A DNA stretch of 13,360 nucleotides from Opitutia bacterium UBA957 (GTDB lineage: Bacteria > Verrucomicrobiota > Verrucomicrobiia > Opitutales > UBA953), in the NCBI GenBank assembly GCA_002293065.1, contig DBCN01000053.1:4630-17989 (forward strand), written 5' to 3'. Position numbers and translations under genes: made by a program. The notes beneath the pieces were generated by a model, which saw only the letters and a program-made list of their open reading frames with translations, ran no database searches and was not told where the DNA came from. How positions within the stretch are numbered: position 1 is the first letter of the stretch; the number at the start of each line of letters is the position of its first letter. Below, piece by piece: positions 6,321-13,360 of the stretch.

Positions 6321-7582
6321 GCTCCCTCTCCAACCTGATCCCCGGCCAAACGGCGCCGGGGGCGGCCGCCCTGCTTCCCGGCAACCGCTTCTTCGTGCGC
6401 AGCGTCGCCTTGGAAGGCGCGGACGCCGCCGGCCAAGTCGCCTTGGCCCTCGAAGCCCTCTCGCCGTTTCCGACGGAACAGATGCTCGTCGGCCACGTCG
6501 TCTCCGCGGACGGCAAGCAAGCCTTGGCCTACGCCGCCCATCGCCGGCGCTTCACGCCGGAAGAAAGCTTCGCCTGGCCCGATGACTGTCAGGTCATCCC
6601 GGAATTCCTCGCCCTGTGCGGCGAACGCCCCTCGGGCGCGGGCGTCCTCGTCCATCGCGGCACCGAACGCCTCATCGCCTTGGCCTGGGATGGAACCAAT
6701 CCCCTGCCCGTCGCGATCAGCGTGGCGGACCTCGCCGACGCCGACGAAGCCGGCCTCGGCGCCGAAGTCGCCGCGCGGGCGGGCCTGACCGACGCCCCCG
6801 TGACGACGGTGACCGGCGCGTTGCAGAGCGAACTCAAGGAAGCCGACCTCATCCTCCAGCGGGAGGGCGGCAAGCCCTTCACCGTCACGCAGAAAAGCTT
6901 GGACGAAGCGGATATCCGCGACGTCGATTTCCTTGAAGCCCGCCGCAAGAAGGAACGCCTCAACCTCGTCCTCTGGAACCTCACCCGGGCCGCGGTCGCC
7001 GTCCTCATCCTCTCCCTCGTCATGGAAGTCGCCGCCGCCGGAATCGGTTGGCGCGCCGGTCAGCTCAAGACCCTGAATGAATCCCGCCAGCCCGACGTCG
7101 TCGAAATCGAAGCCGACCAAGCCACGGCCAGCCGCATCGAGGAAGTCCGCACCAAATCGCCGCTCGCCCTCGAAATGCTGGCGATCGCCAACGAACAGCG
7201 GCCGTCGACGGTCGAATTCACGCGGATCAACTGCAAGGTGAACACCACGTTGGAGATCGAAGCGCGCACCACGAATCCCTCGGACATCTCCGCGTTCGAA
7301 CGCGCCCTCAAGGAATACCCGGAAATCAGCGGCGTGGCCAGCAAGGACATGCGCGCGCGCGACAACTACACCACGTTCACCTTCACCATTTCCTTCAAGG
7401 TCGACGCCCTCCGCAAGGCGGTCGCGCAAGCCGAAGCCGACAAGGCCAAGGCTGACGCCGCGAAGGCCGCGGAAGCCGCCGCCGCCGCCGCGCCGAGCCC
7501 GGCGGCCCCGCCGACCATTCCGGCCGCTCCGACGACCCCGACGGCGCCCGTCGCCCCCGTCACCACTCCTGCCGCTAAATAA
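6317..7582 (+). CDS. gspL: Inner-membrane assembly platform protein GspL
   Basis: The protein has 421 residues. The ATG at 6317 overlaps the gspK stop (ATGA). Layout matches GspL: a cytoplasmic N-terminal region (about 23-215) with the length and alternating strand/helix look of the PilM/GspL actin-like domain, basic residues RRKKER (209-214), one membrane helix (about 219-243, LWNLTRAAVAVLILSLVMEVAAAG), then a periplasmic ferredoxin-like domain (about 285-365; strands VEFTRINCKV and TTFTFTISFKV). Residues about 367-421 are an Ala-rich helix followed by a Pro/Ala/Thr tail not typical of the family. GspL recruits the ATPase GspE to the membrane and pairs with GspM. Sequence conservation is low in this family, so the assignment depends on topology and position between gspK and gspM. 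Confidence 0.82.
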   Translation: MSSLSNLIPGQTAPGAAALLPGNRFFVRSVALEGADAAGQVALALEALSPFPTEQMLVGHVVSADGKQALAYAAHRRRFTPEESFAWPDDCQVIPEFLALCGERPSGAGVLVHRGTERLIALAWDGTNPLPVAISVADLADADEAGLGAEVAARAGLTDAPVTTVTGALQSELKEADLILQREGGKPFTVTQKSLDEADIRDVDFLEARRKKERLNLVLWNLTRAAVAVLILSLVMEVAAAGIGWRAGQLKTLNESRQPDVVEIEADQATASRIEEVRTKSPLALEMLAIANEQRPSTVEFTRINCKVNTTLEIEARTTNPSDISAFERALKEYPEISGVASKDMRARDNYTTFTFTISFKVDALRKAVAQAEADKAKADAAKAAEAAAAAAPSPAAPPTIPAAPTTPTAPVAPVTTPAAK

Positions 7583-7590
7583 TCCTTTCC

Positions 7591-8121
7591 ATGAAACACC
7601 TTTTCTTCGGACTCCAACCCCGCGAACGCTACATGGCGCTCGCGGCCCTCGCCGTCGCCGCCTTCCTCTGGTCCACTTCGGCCTGGGGCCGAGTGCGTGA
7701 GGGTTGGGCGGGTTGGCAATCCCTCGAGAGCGAAGCGGCGATTCAGGTCGCTTGGCTGAACAAGCAGGCGGAGATCAAGGCGGCCGCGGACAGCGCCATC
7801 CAAGGACTTGACGCCGGACGCGGTTACGACTCAACCCGCTTGGTCGAAGAAGCCCTGTCCGCCGCCAAGGATGCCGGCCTGGCCCCGACCACCGAATCGC
7901 CCAAGACGCAGAAGTCGGGGAAGTTCGCGGTGCACACGCTGCAGCTCAGCTGCCGCCGCGCCGACCTCGCCTCGGTGGTGCGCTTCTATCAGTCCATCAG
8001 CCCACGCGCGCCTTACATCGCCATCAACGCCCTCTCGCTCCAGTCCGATCGCGGCAGTTCGGGTACCGTCACGATGGTGGTGACGCTGAGCTCGTTGGAG
8101 TTGATCGCGCCTGTGAAGTGA
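7591..8121 (+). CDS. gspM: GspM-like inner-membrane T2SS protein
   Basis: The protein has 176 residues, the usual GspM length, starting 8 bases after gspL. A short cytoplasmic N-terminus with PRERY (10-14) resembles the start of GspM/PilO proteins, followed by one membrane helix (about 15-31) with small residues before it. A helical, possibly coiled-coil, segment (about 42-72) leads to a periplasmic ferredoxin-like domain (about 78-172) with the helix ADLASVVRFYQSI (124-136) and strands INALSLQS and TVTMVVTLSSLEL. GspM forms a heterodimer with GspL and stabilises the platform. It is the last gene of the plus-strand operon; no intrinsic terminator with a T-run follows. PilO-like naming is possible, but the locus is T2SS. 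Confidence 0.78.
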   Translation: MKHLFFGLQPRERYMALAALAVAAFLWSTSAWGRVREGWAGWQSLESEAAIQVAWLNKQAEIKAAADSAIQGLDAGRGYDSTRLVEEALSAAKDAGLAPTTESPKTQKSGKFAVHTLQLSCRRADLASVVRFYQSISPRAPYIAINALSLQSDRGSSGTVTMVVTLSSLELIAPVK

Positions 8122-8343
8122 GGGGGAGGGTCGGGGAAGCGCGGAGTACAGAGTGCGGATTACAGCTCCGGAAGGCATCTTCTGAAAAGGGGGGCCGGGG
8201 ACCGGGAAGGATGCTCGGCATGCACATGCGGCCAAAGGTCGCGGCACTTCCCGATACCCGCTGAGCGCCAAGCGCCTGTCCGAACGGGGGGGTAGGCACC
8301 ATCGCGTGAACGCACTGAAGCCAGACCCCAACAGGCGCGGCTA

Positions 8344-8381
8344 GGTTGGCACGCAGTGCCAACCCTACCGGAGGCATGAGC
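8344..8381. repeat. Palindromic repeat, copy 1 (9-bp stem, 3-base loop, conserved tail)
   Basis: A perfect inverted repeat, GGTTGGCAC (8344-8352) and GTGCCAACC (8356-8364), encloses the loop GCA. It is followed by the tail CTACCGGAGGCATGAGC (8365-8381), shared with copy 2 nearly base for base. The orientation is ambiguous: read on the minus strand the tail precedes the hairpin. The form resembles REP-type short interspersed palindromes. Confidence 0.8.
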
Positions 8382-8386
8382 AAGCA

Positions 8387-8424
8387 GGACCGCACGTGGT
8401 GCGGTCCCTACCAGAGGCAGAGCC
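8387..8424. repeat. Palindromic repeat, copy 2 (co-varying stem)
   Basis: A second perfect inverted repeat, GGACCGCAC (8387-8395) and GTGCGGTCC (8399-8407), encloses the loop GTG. The tail CTACCAGAGGCAGAGCC (8408-8424) matches copy 1 apart from one G/A change and a one-base shift. Stem bases differ from copy 1 on both arms in a way that keeps every pair, so the hairpin rather than the exact sequence is conserved. The copies begin 43 bases apart. Confidence 0.8.
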
Positions 8425-8441
8425 ATTCCACATCCGCCAAC

Positions 8442-9668
8442 TCAGAACTTGAACGACGAGCTGACCTCGAAGACGGCGGCGACGATCGCGAAGGCGATGA
8501 AGGCGACGAAGGAGAAGGCGGCGATGAGGACCGAGGCGGAGATCGTCTGCGAAATCGTGCCGAGCCAGCGGTCGAGCTCGGCGCGGTACGAACGGGCGAT
8601 ATCGCGGAGGCCCGGGGCGAGGTTGCCGGTCTGCTCGGCGACTGCGACGCGGTCGAGCAGGAGGCGCGGGAAATAACCCGTGCGGGCGAGGGCGCGCGAG
8701 AGGCTTTCGCCTTCGAGCACGCGGTCGGTCGCTTCGCGCATCTGGGCGCGCATGGCGCGGTTGGGGGCGGTCTTCTCGGCGAGGCGCAGGGCTTCGGCCG
8801 TCGTGATGCCGTTCTCGAGGAGCACCGCGAGCGTGTGGCAGAAATTCAGGACCGACACGCGCATCACGAAGGCGCCGGCGAGGGGCGTCTTGAGGAGCAA
8901 CGCATCGGAGGCGAGCTTACCCTCCTCCTTCTTGCGCCACTGGAAGATGCCGATGACCGCGACGACGGCGGCGACGAGGAAGATCGGACCGACCACCACG
9001 AAGACCTCCGCGAACCACATGAGCATCTTGGTGGACAGCGGGAGCTTGCCGCCGAGGGAATTGAGCAAGGTCTGCAGGCGCGGCAGCAGGAAGAGCACGA
9101 AGAAGATCACCACGCCGATGGCGACGAAGCAGATGAACAGCGGGTAGGCCATGGCGGCGATCAGCTTGCGGCGGAACTCGGCCTGTTCGGTGAAGTGCGC
9201 GATCAGGCGCTCGAGGACGTCGCGGATGTTGCCCGTCGCTTCGCCCGCGGCGATGAGGTTGAGCGTCTGGCCGTCGAAGACCGCGGGGTAGCCACCCATC
9301 GCGGCGGAAAGACTCTGGCCTTCGCTCAACTTCGCCCAGATGCCGGCGCAGAGGTTGCGCAGGCGGGACTTCTGCAGCCGCAGGGAGAGCAAGCGGAGCG
9401 ATTCACCGGCGGACATCCCGCTGCGCACCAAGTCGGCCATCGCCTCCAGGAACGGCAGGCATTCCGCGGCGGTCGGGGCTTCTTCGGCGCCGCCCTTGGC
9501 GGAAGGCCCTTCGGTCTCCCGGCGCGCGGCGCCCACTTCCTCGACCTTGATGGGGCGCAACCCGCGGGACTGCAGACGACGGAGCGCCTCACGGCGGCTC
9601 GGCGCATCGATGGAGCCATCGCTCGCGGCGCCTTGGCCGTCCTTGGCCGTATAGGTGAAGGAAGGCAT
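8442..9668 (-). CDS. gspF: T2SS inner-membrane platform protein GspF
   Basis: The protein has 408 residues, the standard GspF length. It opens with the family N-terminus MPSFTYTAKDGQG and a short domain with RRLQSRGLRPIKVEE (30-44). Two repeated T2SSF domains follow (about 70-198 and 272-395), each with the conserved helix pattern: MADLVRSGMSAGESL (77-91) with GEATGNI (142-148), and LAVLLENGITTAEAL (280-294) with AEQTGNL (344-350). Three membrane helices are visible at about 173-196, 218-242 and 377-401. GspF is the multi-pass core around which GspE drives pseudopilin insertion. The start lies 6 bases after the gspE stop, so it is cotranscribed as the third gene of D-E-F. PilC proteins share the fold; the gspD and gspE neighbours favour GspF. 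Confidence 0.96.
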   Translation of the reverse strand: MPSFTYTAKDGQGAASDGSIDAPSRREALRRLQSRGLRPIKVEEVGAARRETEGPSAKGGAEEAPTAAECLPFLEAMADLVRSGMSAGESLRLLSLRLQKSRLRNLCAGIWAKLSEGQSLSAAMGGYPAVFDGQTLNLIAAGEATGNIRDVLERLIAHFTEQAEFRRKLIAAMAYPLFICFVAIGVVIFFVLFLLPRLQTLLNSLGGKLPLSTKMLMWFAEVFVVVGPIFLVAAVVAVIGIFQWRKKEEGKLASDALLLKTPLAGAFVMRVSVLNFCHTLAVLLENGITTAEALRLAEKTAPNRAMRAQMREATDRVLEGESLSRALARTGYFPRLLLDRVAVAEQTGNLAPGLRDIARSYRAELDRWLGTISQTISASVLIAAFSFVAFIAFAIVAAVFEVSSSFKF

Positions 9669-9674
9669 CCGACC

Positions 9675-11360
9675 TTATTCGTTCGAACTGAGGTTGCGCA
9701 CGAGCTCGTCGAGCGTCGTGTGGCCGGCCTTGACCTTCTCCCAGCCGGCGCGGGCGAGCGGGCGCATGCCGTTGGCGATGGCGCGTTCGGTGAGCTCGCG
9801 GTTGCTGACGCGGTTGATGATGAGGTCGTGGAGCGGCTTCGGGTGGAAGATCTCGAAGACCCCGACGCGGCCGCGGTAGCCGGTGTTGCGGCAACGGCGG
9901 CAGCCCACGGGCTCGCGGAGTTCGGTGACGCCCGCGAGGTCGGCCTCCTTCATGCCGAGGGCTTCGAGGGCGGGGATGGCGCGGGCCTTGTTGACGGGGG
10001 AAGTCTTGGCGCAATCCGGGCAGAGGCGGCGGACGAGGCGCTGCGCGATGACCAGCTCGACGGCGGAGCCCACGAGGAACGGTTCGACGCCCATGTCGAT
10101 GAGGCGCGTGATGGCGCCCGGGGCGTCGTTGGTGTGGAGCGTGGAGAAGACGAGGTGACCCGTCAGCGAGGCGCGGATGGAGATCTCGGCCGTCTCCAAG
10201 TCGCGGATTTCCCCGACCATGATGACGTCGGGATCCTGGCGGAGCGTGCTGCGGAGCGCCCCGGCGAACGTCAGGCCGATCTCGGCCTTGGTCTGCACCT
10301 GGTTGGCGCCGGGCACTTCGTATTCGATCGGGTCCTCGATCGTCACCAGACGCAGCTCCGGCGAATTGATCTCGCGGAGGAAGGCGTTGAGCGTGGTCGA
10401 CTTACCGGAACCCGTCGGGCCGGTGACCAAGATGATGCCGTGCGGGTAGTCGAGGACCTTGCGGACCACGGCCTGCTCGTCGGGCGACATCCCGATGCGG
10501 TCCATGTCGTAGGCTTCCTTGCGCTGGTTGAGCAAACGGAGCGACACCGATTCGGCGTAGATGGTCGGGATCGTGGAGACGCGGATGTCCAGGACGTTCT
10601 TGCCGTCGCGGAAGTTGATGCGGCCGTCCTGCGGCAGCCGGCGCTCGGAGATGTTGAGGCGCGCCATGATCTTCAGGCGCGAGATGATGGCGTCCTGGAA
10701 GCGCGCGAGGTTGTCGGGGAGCGGGACGGGGATCAGGATGCCGTCGACGCGGTAGCGGATGCGCAGGTTATTTTCCTGCGGTTCGAAGTGGACGTCGGTC
10801 GCGCCTTCGGCGACCGCCTGCGAAAGCACATCCGTCACGAAACGCACCACCGCGGCATCGGCATCGGCTTCGACGTCCTGGTTCGCGGCTTCGAGTTCGG
10901 GGAGGTCGCCGCCTTCGTCATCGAGGCTGCCGCCGCCGACGCCGTAGTTGTCGGTCACCAATTGGGCGACGCGTTCGGGCGGGGCGAGGTACCACTTCGG
11001 CCGGCGCGCGGCGAAGGTGGCGATCCAATCGACCGTCTCCGCGTCGGGGGGGAGCGGCGAGATCAGGTTGAGCCGGCCCTCTTCGGAGCCGGGCAGGATG
11101 ACCGCGATGACCTGGGACTCCGTGGCGATGCGGGCCGGGAGCACCTTGACGCCTTCGGGGTCGACGGCGGGTTCATCGAGCACCTCGAGGCAGGTGGCCT
11201 TGGACAACTCATCCAGCAGGACCGCTTCGGTCACGCTGAGCGCCTGGCACAGCAGCTTGAAGCGGGCATCGCGCGGAGCCTCGGCGAACGAAGCGCGGGC
11301 CTCGTCCGTAAGACGGTCCGCCAAAGCGGCGGGCAAACCATGCCTGACGGCGGTCGACAT
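9675..11360 (-). CDS. gspE: T2SS assembly ATPase GspE
   Basis: The protein has 561 residues, full length. An N-terminal domain (about 1-135) resembles the GspE N1 region that contacts GspL. A short acidic linker (about 145-168) leads to the N2 domain with ATDVHFEPQ (187-195) and RIRYRVDG (200-207). The ATPase core has all hallmarks: Walker A GPTGSGKST (314-322), Asp box TIEDPIEY (340-347), Walker B DPDVIMVGEIRD (376-387) and His box GHLVFSTLHTND (401-412). A tetracysteine zinc-binding motif is intact: C447-x2-C450 and C487-x2-C490. The hexameric enzyme hydrolyses ATP in the cytoplasm to power pseudopilus growth. It starts 8 bases after the gspD stop and ends 6 bases before gspF. PilB is the close paralogue; the locus indicates GspE. 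Confidence 0.97.
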   Translation of the reverse strand: MSTAVRHGLPAALADRLTDEARASFAEAPRDARFKLLCQALSVTEAVLLDELSKATCLEVLDEPAVDPEGVKVLPARIATESQVIAVILPGSEEGRLNLISPLPPDAETVDWIATFAARRPKWYLAPPERVAQLVTDNYGVGGGSLDDEGGDLPELEAANQDVEADADAAVVRFVTDVLSQAVAEGATDVHFEPQENNLRIRYRVDGILIPVPLPDNLARFQDAIISRLKIMARLNISERRLPQDGRINFRDGKNVLDIRVSTIPTIYAESVSLRLLNQRKEAYDMDRIGMSPDEQAVVRKVLDYPHGIILVTGPTGSGKSTTLNAFLREINSPELRLVTIEDPIEYEVPGANQVQTKAEIGLTFAGALRSTLRQDPDVIMVGEIRDLETAEISIRASLTGHLVFSTLHTNDAPGAITRLIDMGVEPFLVGSAVELVIAQRLVRRLCPDCAKTSPVNKARAIPALEALGMKEADLAGVTELREPVGCRRCRNTGYRGRVGVFEIFHPKPLHDLIINRVSNRELTERAIANGMRPLARAGWEKVKAGHTTLDELVRNLSSNE

Positions 11361-11368
11361 CGGGAAAC

Positions 11369-13360
11369 TTACTTGGAGGAACCGCCGATTTCGAGGGTCG
11401 GACCGGGTAGGCCGTTGATGAGCGGGCTCGCCGGGGTGGTGGTCGGGCCGGCACCCGGGGGCACCGGCGCCTTGTCGATATGCTTATGGACCTGTTCGGC
11501 GATCGGCGTGGCGTCGATGCGGCTGATGGCGTTGAGGTTGTCGACGGCGGAATTGTTGAGGACGTAGGGACGGAGGAAGATGAGCAACTCGGTGCGGGTC
11601 TTCGTCTTCGAGGTGCCGCCGAGCAGGTCGCCGATGAACGGAATCGGACCGAGCCGGTTCTTGGTCGTCGTGTCGTTGGAGCGCTGCAGGCCGCCGAGGA
11701 CGATGATCTCACCGCTCATCGCGCTGACGAAGGAGTCGGTCGAGCGGCGACCGATGACGGGCTGCTCGTTGCCGTCGATGGTCACGGAGCCGAGGACATC
11801 CTCGACCTGCTGCGTCACTTGGAGCTGGACGGAGCCATCCTTGCCGATGAGCGGCAACACCTTGAGCTGGATGCCGATGTCGCGCTGCGAGACCGTGGAG
11901 CTCGCCACCAAACCGGCGGTCCCGGCGGTGGATTGCGTGCCCGTGATGACCGGGCGGGATTCGCCGACGAAGATGGTCGCTTCCTTGTTGTGCGACGTGG
12001 TGATCGCGGGGACGGAGAGCACGTGCAGGTCGTTCTTGGTCGGCGTAGAGGAAGTGCCGAGGTTGACGATGCCGGTGAGCGTGCCGTTGGGGGCGAGGGC
12101 GGCCGAGCCACCACCGACGCCGGTGACGCCGCCGGCGCCGCCGAAGAGCGTGCCGTTGACGCCGGTCAGCTTGCCGTTGGTGACGGTCATGCCGAGGGCG
12201 GTGATGCCGCTGCTGTCGTTGCTCGTGAGCGTGACTTCGGCGATGACGACCTCGACGCGGACCTGCGGAAGGACGACGTCGACCTTGTCGATCAGGTCAT
12301 GGAGGAGGCGCAGGTCGTCCTTGGTGCCGGAGACGACGATGGAGTTGGAACGGACATCGGCGATGACCGTGACCATCGAACTGAACTCATCCGCGCCGTT
12401 CTGCTGGGAACCGGTCGCGCCCGTGGCGGTCGGGGCGGCGGGCGTCGGGGTCGTCACGCGGTTGGTTCCGGTGGTGGAGCGACCACCGTTGGCGGTGGAG
12501 GCGGCGCGCGTCTGGCCGGTGATGAGCTGCGTGAGCAGCGAAGCGGTCTCGGTGGCATTGGCGTGACGCAGGAAGACCACGTCGGTCTTGGTGTTGGGGT
12601 CGGACGTCGCGTCGAGGGATTCGATCAACTTATCGAAGAAGGCATGCTGGTCGGCGGACCCCAGGAGGATGACGCGGTTGGTGCGTTCATCGGCGGTGAA
12701 GCTGGTGCCGGTCGAAAGGCGGAACGGCGCGGCGCCGCCCGCGGCGGGCGTGCGGAGGAGGGCCGTCAGCTTGTTGACCATGTCGGAAGCCAAGGCGTGC
12801 TTCAGGTTGTACATCTTGGTCGCGATGACGTCGAGCTGCGGGCGGTCGAGCTGCGCGAGGAGCGTCTCGATCTTCTGCAGGTTCATGATCGAGTCGGTGA
12901 CCAGGACGGCGTTGTTGCGGCCGAAGTAAACGGGCGGCGTGCCGAGCGTGCCGTTGAGCATGCCTTGGATTTGGGCGACGACCTCCTGGCCGTTGGCGTG
13001 CTTGAGGGGGAAGATCTTGGAGGCCACGCGACCGCTGGCGGGGAGCGAAAGCACGCTTTCGGTCAGCAGGGTCGGCGATTCCGCCTTGGCGACTTGGTTC
13101 GGGACGACCTTGAGGAACTTGTCGCCCTGCTGGATGACGGCGACACCGTTCAAGGAGAGCAACGTTTCGATGGCGAGCAACGCGTCGTTGCGCGTGGCGG
13201 TGGCGGGCAGCGAGAGGGTGTAGAGGCTGGCCGGGAGGGCTTGCGGACGGAGCACCGTCTTACCGGTCCAGCGCTGCAGCAATTCGAGCACCTGCCCGAT
13301 GGTCTCATCGCGCAGGACCATGGGGCCGACCTTATCGGTGCCGCTCAAGCTGGGGACGGG
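11369..13360 (-). CDS. gspD: T2SS outer-membrane secretin GspD (5' end beyond window)
   Basis: The frame is open to the right edge, giving 663 visible residues; the signal peptide and true start are missing. A TTG at 13348 is not a credible start because it would remove the export signal. The visible part (numbered from the edge) holds N0 (about 12-87, VLRDETIGQVLELLQRWTGK), N1 (about 115-176), N2 (about 182-252) and N3 (about 258-362), then the secretin domain (about 365-602) with VRVEVVIAEVTL, VPAITTSHNKEATIFVGESRPV and the closing LGGLQ...LGPIPFIGDLLGG...ELLIFLRPYVL. N3 carries a Thr/Ala/Asn/Ser-rich insertion (283-326), and a Pro-rich tail follows 625. The secretin forms the outer-membrane gate for folded substrates. 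It leads the D-E-F transcription unit; its promoter lies outside the window. Confidence 0.95.
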   Translation of the reverse strand, partial: PVPSLSGTDKVGPMVLRDETIGQVLELLQRWTGKTVLRPQALPASLYTLSLPATATRNDALLAIETLLSLNGVAVIQQGDKFLKVVPNQVAKAESPTLLTESVLSLPASGRVASKIFPLKHANGQEVVAQIQGMLNGTLGTPPVYFGRNNAVLVTDSIMNLQKIETLLAQLDRPQLDVIATKMYNLKHALASDMVNKLTALLRTPAAGGAAPFRLSTGTSFTADERTNRVILLGSADQHAFFDKLIESLDATSDPNTKTDVVFLRHANATETASLLTQLITGQTRAASTANGGRSTTGTNRVTTPTPAAPTATGATGSQQNGADEFSSMVTVIADVRSNSIVVSGTKDDLRLLHDLIDKVDVVLPQVRVEVVIAEVTLTSNDSSGITALGMTVTNGKLTGVNGTLFGGAGGVTGVGGGSAALAPNGTLTGIVNLGTSSTPTKNDLHVLSVPAITTSHNKEATIFVGESRPVITGTQSTAGTAGLVASSTVSQRDIGIQLKVLPLIGKDGSVQLQVTQQVEDVLGSVTIDGNEQPVIGRRSTDSFVSAMSGEIIVLGGLQRSNDTTTKNRLGPIPFIGDLLGGTSKTKTRTELLIFLRPYVLNNSAVDNLNAISRIDATPIAEQVHKHIDKAPVPPGAGPTTTPASPLINGLPGPTLEIGGSSK

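Larger units (their letters stand above)
8122..8441. other. Convergent intergenic region between the two T2SS operons
   Basis: This 320-base gap between the stops of gspM and gspF contains no plausible gene. It holds an 11-base near-direct repeat (GCGGAGTACAG at 8141-8151, GCGGATTACAG at 8155-8165), a long-range inverted repeat GCGCCTGT (8272-8279) / ACAGGCGC (8331-8338), and a pair of palindromic repeats at 8344-8424 that are annotated separately. A frame open from about 8346 rightward is only an antisense shadow of gspF and gspE. No hairpin followed by a T-run was found on either strand, so how the two converging transcripts end is unclear; the palindromes are the best candidates. Confidence 0.7.

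Noticed and set aside
6176..7429. A 417-codon minus-strand open frame, with others near 1870-2757, 3470-4339 and 4024-4926
   Set aside because: All are antisense shadows of the gsp genes caused by high third-position GC; none has a signal, motif or plausible start context.
8391..8407. Classical rho-independent terminator at palindrome copy 2
   Set aside because: The stem is strong, but no T-run follows on either strand, so it does not meet the usual definition; any terminator role remains a guess.
8346..11567. A plus-strand frame open for 1,073 codons across the gap, gspF, gspE and the end of gspD
   Set aside because: It is antisense to three strongly recognised genes. Its product is rich in Asp, Arg, Gly, Glu and Ala in the pattern expected from reverse reading of GC-biased codons, has no domain, and begins within a palindromic repeat.
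13346..13348. TTG at 13348 as the start of gspD
   Set aside because: The frame continues to the window edge, and starting here would leave the secretin without a signal peptide and cut into the lead-in to N0.

Overview
The window is GC-rich throughout and looks like a Verrucomicrobiota (PVC superphylum) chromosome, probably Opitutae/Opitutales. Two things point there. The left end carries a planctomycete/verrucomicrobial multi-domain c-type cytochrome protein (Planctomycete cytochrome C - DUF1587 - CBM-like - DUF1595 - DUF1592). The start codons mostly lack Shine-Dalgarno sequences. The lineage is inferred from gene families and style; no rRNA or marker gene is present.

Layout: (1) <1..1616, minus strand: 3'-truncated DUF1592-family secreted cytochrome c protein. 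(2) 1617..1890: divergent intergenic region with an AT-rich island and GC-rich hairpins. (3) 1891..8121, plus strand: a compact eight-gene operon encoding a secreted/anchored GspC-like protein, the major pseudopilin GspG, the minor pseudopilins GspH, GspI, GspJ and GspK, and the inner-membrane assembly proteins GspL and GspM. The genes from gspH through gspL are joined by start/stop overlaps, four of them ATGA. (4) 8122..8441: convergent intergenic region with a pair of 43-bp-spaced palindromic repeats whose stems co-vary. (5) 8442..>13360, minus strand: gspF, gspE and gspD, transcribed in the order D-E-F towards the first operon; gspD is cut at its 5' end by the window edge.

Together this is a nearly complete type II secretion system (T2SS). 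GspD is the outer-membrane secretin. GspE is the cytoplasmic ATPase driving pseudopilus assembly on the GspF/GspL/GspM platform. GspG polymerises into the pseudopilus, and GspH, I, J and K form its tip. The first plus-strand gene has the pattern of a GspC homology-region domain and is the best candidate for the secretin-platform connector. No prepilin peptidase (GspO/PilD) is in the window, although at least four proteins need one.

The most unusual features are low-complexity additions to several components: a roughly 95-residue Gly/Asn/Pro tail on GspI, an RGG-rich tail on the GspC-like protein, a Thr/Ala/Gly insertion in GspK, an Ala/Pro tail on GspL, and a Thr/Ala linker plus Pro-rich tail in GspD. 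Others are the non-canonical GspC, the TTG start needed for GspH, the convergent two-operon layout and the palindromic repeat pair. I found no CRISPR array, tRNA, rRNA, insertion sequence or clearly new defence-type system.
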